Origin: Panacagrimonas sp965216805
Lineage (GTDB): Bacteria; Pseudomonadota; Gammaproteobacteria; Nevskiales; Nevskiaceae
Reading direction: 5' to 3'
Assembly (NCBI RefSeq): GCF_965216805.1
Contig: NZ_CBDCGN010000003.1
Coordinates: forward strand, 992,001-1,056,000
DNA: 64,000 nt
Both the position numbers and the translations under genes were made by a program. Under the pieces are notes generated by a model. That model was given only the letters and a program-made list of their open reading frames with translations, was not told where the DNA came from and searched no databases. The number at the start of each line of letters is the position of its first letter. Within the stretch, counting starts at the first letter, position 1. Positions 6,255 through 14,725 of this stretch are shown in pieces.

Positions 6255-9200
6255 TCAGGCTTGCGACTGCAGGCGTCGCAGCAGGGCATAAGCGCCCTGG
6301 GCCTGCAGGCCGGGGATCAGCGACGCGCCCAGCGCCGGATCGGCGGCGTGACCGTGCGTACGCAATTCGATCAGCACGCGTGCCTGCTCGTTGAGCATCG
6401 CGGCGCTTCGTGCGCAGACCAGCGCCGACTGCCACAGGCGCAGCGCGCGTGCGCTGCGCCGCTCGATCCAATCCAGCCGGGCCTGCAGGGTCTGCGCACG
6501 GATGCGAACGTTTCCGAAGGTTCGCGACAGCCCCCGCAGGCGCCGACAGCCGGCCTGCGCGTCGGCCAGCAGGGCGTCGTGACGGTTCCGGGAAAAGGCG
6601 TCGTTGCGTTCGATCAGGTCCAGCACCACCTCCACGGTGGTGGCGTAGAAATCGGCCCAGTGATAGCCGGCCGGAGGCTGTGCGTGCACCATCCGGTAGA
6701 CCACCTGGCAGGCGCTGTAGGCTGCTTCGGGCTGGTCCTGGGCCAGCCGCACGCGCGCGGTCATGCGCTGTTTTTCGATGGCGCTGTAACCGTCCTGCGG
6801 CGGCGTGGAAATCTGCAGCGCGGTTGCCAGCACACGATCCGCAGCGTCCAGCTCGGCACGGCCCAGATGGGTTTCGGCCTGGTCCAGCAGGCTCCAGCAT
6901 TCGATCTGTGCGTTGCCGATACGCTGCGCCAGACGCAGCGCCCGCGACCAAGCCTGCTCGGCGCCGGAAAAATCCTCCTGGCACAGCAGAAATGTCGAGC
7001 GCACGACACAGGCTTCCGCCTCCAGAGTCTGGTCGCCGAGCTCGCGAATCAGTCGCAGCGCGTGATCGTTGGCGCGCCGGGCCTCCTGCCATCGTCCCTG
7101 CTGCGCCTGCAGGATGGCGTGGTAGTGCCAGACCTGGGGCGCGGCATCGCGGCCGGCCTCGCTTTGCGCAACCGCCTGCGCACGCGCCGAGTATCGCCGC
7201 GCCGGCCGCGACAGCCCGATCACGCCGGCCATGATCGAACTGCCGGCGAGCACCCGGGCCAGTGCCGCCGAAGGTGCGCCTTGCTCGGCCAGGTTGAGTC
7301 CGGCCAGGGTCACCAGCAGCAGACGCTCGGCCGGTTCGCCGTTGAGGTAGTAGATCTGTCCGAGCTTGGAATAGCACTCCACGACCAGGTCGATCTCGGG
7401 CTGGCGCGCCGCCAGCCGGCCCTGCACCGCGGCCGGGCGCAAACGGTGCAGGGTCTGCTGCAGGACCCGACCCAGCAGGCGCCTGCGGGTGGCGGCCAGC
7501 GCCTTCGGCAGCGGCTGGTCCAGCAGGCTGGCCACGGTTTCCAGGTGATCCCGGCTGGGGCCCAGTTCGCCCAGAAAGTACAACGCCATGCCCAGGCCGC
7601 GATGCCAGCGCGCGCGGCGTCCGGCGGAGGTGGCGATCGCCGACTCGCTCTGCAGCTGCAGCGCGCGTCCGAACAGGCGGCGCGCCTCCTGAAAGGCGCC
7701 GGCCCGCAGCGACTGGTCGCCCGCCAGCTCCAGGTAGTTGAGCGTCGGTTCGGTCTGGCCGGCCTCGTCCCAGTGATGGGCCAGCAGGGGATACAGCGGG
7801 GGCAGGTCGTCGGCGAAACGCGACTCGTACCAGGCTGCCACCGCGGCATGCAGGGGGGCTCGCTGATCGCGGGTCAGCAGCGCGTAGGTGACATCCCGGA
7901 CGATGGCATGGCGAAAGCTCCAGGAGATTTCGGCGGCGGCATCGAGCCACACCAGGCCGCCGTCGCGCGCCGACGCCAGATGGCGGCCGATGTGCTGGCG
8001 CTCGGAGGGCACCGGATAGATCGTGCTCAGGGCGTCCTGGCGGAAGCTTTGACCGAGTACCGAAGCAGCCTTCAGGCATAGCTGCCCCTGCGGCGCCAGC
8101 CGGTCCAGCCGACCCAGCACCGCGCTCTCGACCGTCGCCGGCATGTCGCCACTGGCCAGATCCCCGGCCTCGCAGACGCCGTCGCGCACCCCGATGCGAC
8201 CGCTGTCCAGCAGCGCGCGTAGCAGTTCGCAGCAGAAATAGGGATTGCCACCGACTTTCTGGACCAGCACTTCGTCCAGCGCCGGCGGCAACGTGGCCAC
8301 GCCCAGCGTCTGCCTGGCCAGCGCCAGTAACTCGGCCGCGGGCATCTCGCGCAGCCGTATCCGCTCGACCTCGGCGCCGCGCGGCCAGGCGCGCAGGCCG
8401 GCTTCGGGCCGCGCCGCGATCAGGGTGAGGATGTCGGTGGCGTTGCGCGCCAGCCAGGCCAGGAATCCGCGCGAGGCCGAGTCCAGCCAGTGCGCGTCCT
8501 CCAGCGTGATCAGCAACGGCCGCTGTTCGGCGAAGTAGCCGAGAATGGCGCGCATCGCCCGGTAGGTGTTCGCCGCACGCACCGTCCCGCTCAACGGGCG
8601 CGTCGATGCGCTGTCGCGCACCGAAAGGCCCAGCACCGGGCCGATCAGCGGCAGCATCTCGGCGATGCCCGCCGCCGCCGAGAAGCGTGCCAGTACGTGC
8701 GCGACCAGGGAGTCGCCGTCCAGATCGGCAGGGGTTTCCAGCAGCGCGGTGAAGATCGGCCGCCAGGCCAGGTAGGGCGTATCGCGGTCGATCACGTCGG
8801 TGGCACCGGCGACGTGGCGCAGGCCCAGTTCGCGCGCGCAGCGCTGGGCGTGGGCCAGCAGCATGGACTTGCCCAGACCGGGCTCGCCTTCGATCAGCAT
8901 CAGGCCGCCGCGGCCGTCGCGCAGCGCCTGCAGGCGCCGCTGGATCTGCTCGCGCTCCTCGCTCCGGCCGGTGAGCACCGCATCCTGCTCGTAGCTTCCC
9001 TGGCGCCGCCCGAGCGGTCGGCAGATGCGGACCAAGCCGTCGCGGCCCTTGACCGGGACCGACTCCGCGGGCCCGAAGGCGATGCGCTCGCGCGCGGCAT
9101 GGGCAGTGGCGTCGTCGCAAAGGACCTCGTCGCGCGCCGCCTGCATCAGGCGCGTAGCGACGTTGGTGCCGTCGCCGAAGACGCCGAAATCGCGGCGGCG

Positions 9201-10265
9201 GTCGTTGCCGAAGCCAGCGCAGAACGCGCGCGCCGTTGCCACCCCGATGCCACCTTCGACGCCGAGCTGGCGCAGCGCCGCCAGCATGTCCTGGGCCGCA
9301 CGCACCGCGCGCTCGGCGTGATGCTCCAGCGCCGCCGGCGGCAGGCCGAAGTCGCCGGCCACCAGCAGCCCCTTGTCGTCCATGCTCAGGCGCGGGGTGC
9401 CGCCGTAGACCTGCAGCAGCGCCTGGAACGTGCGCACGCCCTCGTGGGCGATCTCCAGGGCCTCCGGCCGGTTCAGGTCCAGTTCGCTCATGCCCACCGC
9501 CACCACGGTCACCGGGCGCACTTCTGCAATCCAGGCGGTCTGGCCGGCGCGGACCCGGTGCAGGACCGCTGCCGGCACCAGTGGCTCCAGGCTCTGGACC
9601 GGCACCTCGGGCGCGCTGCGGCGGTGCGCCTGCAGGTCGGGCAAGACCAGATTCGGCAGGGCGGCGGTCAGCAACCGGTGCGCGGAATCGAGCCGCACGG
9701 TCTCCAGCGGACGGCCCAGCGCCACCCAGGCATCGGTGGACAGCACCAGCCGGCCGGCCTGGCCGCATTTTTCGGCCGCCACCGCGTCGCTAAGGGCCGA
9801 GCCCCCTGCCAGCAGTTCCCAGCGTCCCGCGTGGCCGCCGGCCAGCGCACCGTGCAGCTGGCCCACCCCGATACCGATGCGGGTGGGGTGGTTGCGACCC
9901 AGCGCCCGCTGGATCGCCTGTCCGGCGCAGCCGGCCAGCACTGCGGTTTCCGGCAGGTGTTCCGGGGTCTCGGCCGGCCAGGCGCACAGCATCGAGTCGC
10001 CGGCAAACGCGAGCACCTCGCCGTCGTGCGCGTGGACGATGTCGATCATGCCGCAGAAGTAGCGATCGATCTGCGCGTTCAGATCTTCCAGCTCCGCCCG
10101 CCCGCCCGCGGTGGCCTGCTCCACCCGACGGGTAAAGCCCTGCATGTCGGTGAGCAAAACCGCGGCGTGCCGCAGTGTGAGGCGACGGCTGACGCAGCCG
10201 GGATCCTGCGCGAGGTGCGCGCGCACCAGGCGCGGCACGTAACTGGCGAGGTATCCGCTATCCAT
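6255..10265 (-). CDS. Soluble adenylyl cyclase-like protein: two cyclase halves, NTPase and helical repeats
   Basis: A 1336-residue cytosolic protein with no membrane segment. Residues about 30-195 form a class III cyclase half with both metal Asps (LLTDMQGF, D40; FAGDSML, D90) but without the Asn/Arg pair. Residues about 248-400 form a second half that lacks the metal Asps but has the base-recognition-type Lys (MDDKGLL, K298) and the Asn/Arg motif (DGTNVATRL, N368/R372). The two halves thus complement each other into one active site, as in animal soluble adenylyl cyclase. An NTPase follows (P-loop GEPGLGKS, 460-467; Walker B-like LLITLEDAHWLD), then a long helical, TPR-like region. Predicted product cAMP. 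It is divergent from the peroxidase/P450 operon. Regulation by bicarbonate or other ligands cannot be read here. Confidence 0.85.
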   Translation of the reverse strand: MDSGYLASYVPRLVRAHLAQDPGCVSRRLTLRHAAVLLTDMQGFTRRVEQATAGGRAELEDLNAQIDRYFCGMIDIVHAHDGEVLAFAGDSMLCAWPAETPEHLPETAVLAGCAGQAIQRALGRNHPTRIGIGVGQLHGALAGGHAGRWELLAGGSALSDAVAAEKCGQAGRLVLSTDAWVALGRPLETVRLDSAHRLLTAALPNLVLPDLQAHRRSAPEVPVQSLEPLVPAAVLHRVRAGQTAWIAEVRPVTVVAVGMSELDLNRPEALEIAHEGVRTFQALLQVYGGTPRLSMDDKGLLVAGDFGLPPAALEHHAERAVRAAQDMLAALRQLGVEGGIGVATARAFCAGFGNDRRRDFGVFGDGTNVATRLMQAARDEVLCDDATAHAARERIAFGPAESVPVKGRDGLVRICRPLGRRQGSYEQDAVLTGRSEEREQIQRRLQALRDGRGGLMLIEGEPGLGKSMLLAHAQRCARELGLRHVAGATDVIDRDTPYLAWRPIFTALLETPADLDGDSLVAHVLARFSAAAGIAEMLPLIGPVLGLSVRDSASTRPLSGTVRAANTYRAMRAILGYFAEQRPLLITLEDAHWLDSASRGFLAWLARNATDILTLIAARPEAGLRAWPRGAEVERIRLREMPAAELLALARQTLGVATLPPALDEVLVQKVGGNPYFCCELLRALLDSGRIGVRDGVCEAGDLASGDMPATVESAVLGRLDRLAPQGQLCLKAASVLGQSFRQDALSTIYPVPSERQHIGRHLASARDGGLVWLDAAAEISWSFRHAIVRDVTYALLTRDQRAPLHAAVAAWYESRFADDLPPLYPLLAHHWDEAGQTEPTLNYLELAGDQSLRAGAFQEARRLFGRALQLQSESAIATSAGRRARWHRGLGMALYFLGELGPSRDHLETVASLLDQPLPKALAATRRRLLGRVLQQTLHRLRPAAVQGRLAARQPEIDLVVECYSKLGQIYYLNGEPAERLLLVTLAGLNLAEQGAPSAALARVLAGSSIMAGVIGLSRPARRYSARAQAVAQSEAGRDAAPQVWHYHAILQAQQGRWQEARRANDHALRLIRELGDQTLEAEACVVRSTFLLCQEDFSGAEQAWSRALRLAQRIGNAQIECWSLLDQAETHLGRAELDAADRVLATALQISTPPQDGYSAIEKQRMTARVRLAQDQPEAAYSACQVVYRMVHAQPPAGYHWADFYATTVEVVLDLIERNDAFSRNRHDALLADAQAGCRRLRGLSRTFGNVRIRAQTLQARLDWIERRSARALRLWQSALVCARSAAMLNEQARVLIELRTHGHAADPALGASLIPGLQAQGAYALLRRLQSQA

Positions 10266-10463
10266 CCCTGGTCGATTCGCTTCCCTGTGCGCGCACGACG
10301 GTGGCGGTGGGGTGGCAGTCCCAGCGTCGACACGGGTGCCCGTGTCCGCATGGCCCCGCCGCTTTGACGGGCAGCGGGCGTGCTCTCCACACTAGCCCTA
10401 GCTTAACGGGCCGATGGGTGCAGCGGATGCACCCTCAAGCCCTCGGGGGCGGGGAGGACGGGG

Positions 10464-10970
10464 ATGCACGCGACCAGAACTCAGGCGGTGGCAGCGCCGA
10501 CGGCAGCCGATGCGGGCTCCGGATCGCCCGGCCGGCCGGCCGGCCGCTTGCTGGAAGACAGCGTGCAGCAGGGATTGAATCTGTTTCTGGCGCTCAAGAA
10601 CCCGGCGCAGATGCCGGCCTTGCTGGCCAGTCTGGACGCCTTGCAGCCGCAGGTGCGGGCCGCGCTCAGTGCGCTGCACTACGTGCATTTCGCGCGCTTC
10701 CTGCCCAGTCGCGACGGCAGCACCCTGATGGTCATCACCGTGTTCGACGGCGACCTGCAGTCCTATCTGATGGATTTCGTGGCGGTGCTGGGCGAGGTCT
10801 TCACCGCCATCCTGGAGTTCGTGCGGGATGCGCCGCGGCTACCGGTGTCGGCCTATCCGCAGGACTTCTGCGAATTCGTGATGAAGAACAATCTGCGGCA
10901 GGTGCAGCCCTGGGCCGCCTATCCCTCGATGACCGTGCTCGACATCCTGCAGGCGCAGTCCCGTGGCTGA
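10464..10970 (+). CDS. Small protein of the peroxidase operon, ferredoxin-like fold suspected
   Basis: 168 residues; the first 30 are low-complexity Ala/Gly/Pro, then a compact domain with VHFARFLPSRDGSTLMVITV and FDGDLQSYLMDF. This strand-loop-strand pattern resembles the dimeric alpha/beta-barrel (ferredoxin-like) domains related to the DyP peroxidase fold, and similar small proteins are found beside DyP genes; this is a pattern judgement, not a database match. No heme-binding His motif is obvious. Its stop overlaps the start of the DyP gene by 8 bp, so translation is probably coupled. It may be an accessory subunit or inactive partner of the peroxidase. Confidence 0.75.
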   Translation: MHATRTQAVAAPTAADAGSGSPGRPAGRLLEDSVQQGLNLFLALKNPAQMPALLASLDALQPQVRAALSALHYVHFARFLPSRDGSTLMVITVFDGDLQSYLMDFVAVLGEVFTAILEFVRDAPRLPVSAYPQDFCEFVMKNNLRQVQPWAAYPSMTVLDILQAQSRG

Positions 10971-12366
10971 GGCGGCCCTGGAGCTGGACGACATCCAGGG
11001 CAATCTGCTGCGCGGCTATCACTTGCCGCTGGCCGTGCACTTGGCTTTTGCGTTTGCCGACGGCCGATCCGCCCGCGGCCTGCTCGCCGAGCTGATCGAC
11101 GGCGGCGACGGGCTGCCGCCGCTGACCAGCGCGCGGCCCTGGTCGCACAAACCGTCGACCACCCTGAATCTGGGGCTCACCTGGGCCGGACTGGCGGCGC
11201 TGGGGCTGCCTGCGGCGGTGCTCGGCCGTTTCCCCCAAGCGTTTCGCGACGGACCCGGTCAGCCCGAGCGCGCTGCCGCCCTGGGCGACGTCGGCGCCAG
11301 TGCGCCCAGCCACTGGGAGCTGGGCGGCAGCGCCAGCGAGGTTGCCCACGGCCTGCTGTCGATCCACGCGGCGGGCGAACCGCACCTGCAGCTGGCGACG
11401 CAGCACCTGCGCGACCGCCTGGCACAGGCGGGCGTGCGCGAACTATGGTCGCGGCAGGCCGCTGCGCTGCCGGGCGATCGGGTGCATTTCGGTTACCGCG
11501 ATGGCATCGCCCAGCCGCGCATCGCCGGTTCCGGGCCGGGCCAGCGGGCGGATGCGCAGCCGCTGGCGCCGGCAGGGGATTTCCTGCTCGGTGGTAGCCA
11601 CGTCAACTGCTACGGCGGCAATCATCTCGGCGATCTGCCGGCGAACTTGTGCACCAACGCCACCTATGGCGCGTTCCGGGTGCTGGCGCAGGACGCGGCA
11701 GCCTTCGAGCGTCTGATCCGCCTCAGCGGCCGACGCTGGCAGATGGACCCGGAACAGGTGGCGGCCAAGCTGATGGGGCGCTGGCGCAACGGCGTGCCGC
11801 TGTCGCTGGCGCCGGATCGCGCCGTCGATGCCGTCGGCGCGCCGTCGGTGGCCGATGCCGGCATCCAGGATTTCGACTATGCGCCCAGCGCCGCCCACCC
11901 GGGTCGCTACGACGATGCGCTAGGTCTGCGCTGCCCGGTGGGCGCACACATACGACGTCTCAATCCGCGCGGCGCGCAGGTGATGGGCCAGCCGCACAGC
12001 CGGCGCCTCGTGCGTCGCGCCATGCCCTACGGACCCGAATACGACACCCGCGACCCGTACCTGGCCGACGACGGCATCGAGCGTGGCCTGGTCGGCTACT
12101 TCCTGTGCGGCGATCTGGAACAGCAGTTCGAATTTCTGCAGCGGGTCTGGGTCAACCAGGACATCGCCGCGCCCGGGCTGCGCGGCACGCGCGACCCGTT
12201 GCTGGGCGCGCATCCGCCCTGCGGCGGCAAGTTCGTCATCCGCACCGACGATCCGCGCGATCCCATCGTGCTGTCCGACCTGCCGCATTGGGTCGCCACG
12301 CGCGGCTCGCTGTACTGCCTGCTGCCGGGCCTGCGCGGCCTGCGCCATCTGGCCCAACCGACATGA
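10963..12366 (+). CDS. DyP-type heme peroxidase
   Basis: 467 residues with a GTG start overlapping the upstream gene. Diagnostic motifs are the GxxDG signature in HFGYRDGIAQPRI (G177-G181, D180 being the catalytic Asp) and the proximal heme ligand in CPVGAHIRRLNPRG (His329, with the following Arg). The N-terminal ELDDIQGNLLRGY is the usual DyP entry motif. No signal peptide or Tat motif is present, so it is cytosolic, and it is of the larger, extended DyP type. Reaction: H2O2-dependent one-electron oxidations; substrate unknown. It overlaps the next gene by 4 bp (ATGA), so it is very likely made together with the lipase-P450 fusion. Confidence 0.93.
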   Translation: MAEAALELDDIQGNLLRGYHLPLAVHLAFAFADGRSARGLLAELIDGGDGLPPLTSARPWSHKPSTTLNLGLTWAGLAALGLPAAVLGRFPQAFRDGPGQPERAAALGDVGASAPSHWELGGSASEVAHGLLSIHAAGEPHLQLATQHLRDRLAQAGVRELWSRQAAALPGDRVHFGYRDGIAQPRIAGSGPGQRADAQPLAPAGDFLLGGSHVNCYGGNHLGDLPANLCTNATYGAFRVLAQDAAAFERLIRLSGRRWQMDPEQVAAKLMGRWRNGVPLSLAPDRAVDAVGAPSVADAGIQDFDYAPSAAHPGRYDDALGLRCPVGAHIRRLNPRGAQVMGQPHSRRLVRRAMPYGPEYDTRDPYLADDGIERGLVGYFLCGDLEQQFEFLQRVWVNQDIAAPGLRGTRDPLLGAHPPCGGKFVIRTDDPRDPIVLSDLPHWVATRGSLYCLLPGLRGLRHLAQPT

Positions 12367-14699
12367 ACCGGATCACCCCGCAGGACCTGCAGCCCGACGA
12401 AATCTGGCCGCTGCGCTCCGGCGACAGCGCCTGCACCGGCTCGGCCCACGTCTACTGGGCCAGCGGCCAGACCCAGGTGCGCCGGCCGCTGGTGTTCGTG
12501 GAAGGGTTTCCCGGTGGGCACACGCTGGCTTATCTGCTGGCGGTGCTGCAGCAGCACGGCCTGATGCGGAGCTTGCGCGAGCGCGGCTATGACGTGGTGA
12601 TCCAGGGGCTGGACCAGGGCGCGGCGCCGATCCAGCACAACGCCGGAGTGGTGGAGGCCTGCATCGAGGCGCTCAAGGCGCGCACCTCGCAGCCGCTGGT
12701 GGTGGCCGGCATGAGCCTGGGCGGGTTGGTGGTGCGCTATGCCCTGGCCCGGATGGAACGCGCCGGGCGCGACCACGCCACCCGCGCCATGCTCACCCTG
12801 GACACCCCGCATCGCGGCGCCTACACCAGCCTGGCGGCGCAGTGGTTCGCGCAGAATTTCGCGCCTGCCGGCGCACCGATCGCCGAACTGGCGGCCCTGC
12901 TCGATACGCCGGCCAATCAGCAGCTGGTGATGCTGTGGCTGCACGACAACCGCGCGCTGCGCAGTCCGCTGCGCAGCGCCTTGCTGCGCGAGTTCGAGGA
13001 CCTCGGCGGTTACCCGCAACAACCCCGGCGCTGGGCCATCGCCAGCGGTCGAGGCGATGGCGCGCGCAGCTTTCCCGCGCAGCGTCTGGCGCTGGACTGG
13101 CAGGACCGCGCCGGCAACGCGGCGCGGCTGTGGACGCTGGGCGAGGGGGCGCCGGCGCGCGTCGCCGAGGGGCAGTGCGAAGGCCAGACGCTGCCGGAGC
13201 TGGACGTGCATGGCGAGTTGAGCTGGGAGGCGATGCCGGGCGGGCAGGGGCGTTACCTGGAATCCGCGGCGCAATGCGCGCAGTGGCTGGGCGGCGCGCC
13301 GGTGCCCGTCGCAGTGCCGCTGAGCTGCAGCGTGCCCACGGTCAGTGCGCTGGATCTGGACCTGCATCCGCTGGCGCCGGTGCCGGCGACGCCGCCGCAC
13401 GGCAATCCGTTTCATGCCTACTGCGTGCAGAGTCGCAATCACCCGCACCTCTACTTCGAACCGGCCACCTGCGACTGGCTGCTGGCACGGCTGCAGGAAC
13501 CGGCGACGGCGACCGTGGCCTTCGATCCGCACGACCCCGACTTCCTGCGCGATCCTTATCCGACCTATGCCGCGCTGCGCCGCGACACCCCGGTGCGCTG
13601 GGTGGAGCCCTACCAGGCGTGGTGGGTGTTCGGCGAGCCCGAGGTGCGCGCGGTGCTGGAGGACGCCGCCGGCTTTCTCAAGGCCGACCCCGCGCGGCCC
13701 GCGGCGCCGGTCCGCCCTGCCGTGTTCGAGATCGACGACTACCTGGCGCCCGGTCTGTTCGCCGCCGATCCGCCCTGGCATACGCAACTGCGTGCGGCGC
13801 TGCAGCCCGACTTCGATGCCGCCATCGCACCGGCCGCGGCGGTGGCCGCCAGCGTTGCCGAATCCCTGCTCGGCGATCTGCCGGAGTCCGGCCGTCTGGA
13901 ATTGGTCAGTGCCTATGCCCTGCCGCTGCCCGCGCAAACCCTGTTCCAGCTGATGGGCGTGGATCCGCAGCACGTGCCGGTGCTGATCGGCTGGGTGACT
14001 GCGGCGGTGATCGCCCACGACATCCGGCAGTCGCAGTCCCTGCGCCTGGCCGGTGCCACCACCGGCTTCGCGCTGGGCGCCTACTTTCAGGGCGCGCTGC
14101 GCGCACCGCCGGTGGCGACGCCCGATGCGCTGATCCCGCGGCTGATCGCGCGATCGCAGCAGGGCGGCTTGAGTGCAGACCAGCTGCAGGCCAGCCTGGT
14201 GAGCATGGCCATCGCCGGATACCTATCCACCACCTTCCTGATCTGCACCGGCCTGCGGCACCTGCTCGAACATCCGCAGGCGCAGCAGGCCCTGCTGCAC
14301 GGCGGACCGGCGCAGGAACGCGCGCTGATCGACGAACTGCTACGCCTGGACGCACCGGCGCAGATCGTGGACCGCGTGGTCGCCCGCGACTGCGAACTCG
14401 GTGGCATCAGGCTGCGCCAGGGCGACAAGCTGGCGCTGGTGCTGGGTTCGGCCAATCGCGACCGGGCGGCCGCGGAGCGGCCCGATGCGCTGCGCCTGGA
14501 TCGTTCGGGAGCCGCGCAACTGAGTTTCGGCGAGGGCATCCACCGCTGCATCGGCGAGCCGTTGGCGCGGCAGGTGGCGCCGGTAGCGCTCAGGACGCTG
14601 CTGAGGCGCCTGCCCCGGCTGCGGGTCCAGGGCCTGCCGCAATGGCAGACCGATCCCTATCTGCGCGGCCTGAGCAATCTGCCGGTCGCCTGGGGGTAA
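12363..14699 (+). CDS. Fusion of a lipase-like alpha/beta hydrolase and a cytochrome P450
   Basis: 778 residues. Residues about 30-330 are an alpha/beta hydrolase: VFVEGFPGG, nucleophile elbow VVAGMSLGGLVVRYAL (Ser118) and LTLDTPHRGAYTS, as in esterases/lipases acting on bulky acyl substrates. Residues about 380-778 are a complete P450: FDPHDPDFLRDPYPTYAAL at the N-terminus, ELLRL for ExxR, and the heme loop SFGEGIHRCIGEPLA with Cys729. The I-helix reads AGYLSTT (618-624), lacking the acidic residue of the usual acid-alcohol pair, so oxygen activation may differ. The single reading frame is open across both parts. The ATGA overlap with the peroxidase gene suggests coupled expression. Substrate unknown; hydrolysis followed by oxidation of an acyl or ester compound is an inference. 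Confidence 0.9.
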   Translation: MNRITPQDLQPDEIWPLRSGDSACTGSAHVYWASGQTQVRRPLVFVEGFPGGHTLAYLLAVLQQHGLMRSLRERGYDVVIQGLDQGAAPIQHNAGVVEACIEALKARTSQPLVVAGMSLGGLVVRYALARMERAGRDHATRAMLTLDTPHRGAYTSLAAQWFAQNFAPAGAPIAELAALLDTPANQQLVMLWLHDNRALRSPLRSALLREFEDLGGYPQQPRRWAIASGRGDGARSFPAQRLALDWQDRAGNAARLWTLGEGAPARVAEGQCEGQTLPELDVHGELSWEAMPGGQGRYLESAAQCAQWLGGAPVPVAVPLSCSVPTVSALDLDLHPLAPVPATPPHGNPFHAYCVQSRNHPHLYFEPATCDWLLARLQEPATATVAFDPHDPDFLRDPYPTYAALRRDTPVRWVEPYQAWWVFGEPEVRAVLEDAAGFLKADPARPAAPVRPAVFEIDDYLAPGLFAADPPWHTQLRAALQPDFDAAIAPAAAVAASVAESLLGDLPESGRLELVSAYALPLPAQTLFQLMGVDPQHVPVLIGWVTAAVIAHDIRQSQSLRLAGATTGFALGAYFQGALRAPPVATPDALIPRLIARSQQGGLSADQLQASLVSMAIAGYLSTTFLICTGLRHLLEHPQAQQALLHGGPAQERALIDELLRLDAPAQIVDRVVARDCELGGIRLRQGDKLALVLGSANRDRAAAERPDALRLDRSGAAQLSFGEGIHRCIGEPLARQVAPVALRTLLRRLPRLRVQGLPQWQTDPYLRGLSNLPVAWG

Positions 14700-14725
14700 G
14701 ACCCCGAGGCGGCGCGCACCACCGC

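Noticed and set aside
6190..9768. A 1192-codon minus-strand frame inside the cyclase gene
   Set aside because: It is an alternative frame of the same DNA with Arg/Pro/Ala-rich, motif-free translation; the 1336-codon frame carries cyclase and NTPase motifs.
11649..12362. Upstream extension of the lipase-P450 frame
   Set aside because: It overlaps the DyP gene in another frame; the ATG at 12363 forms an ATGA overlap and starts the hydrolase domain.
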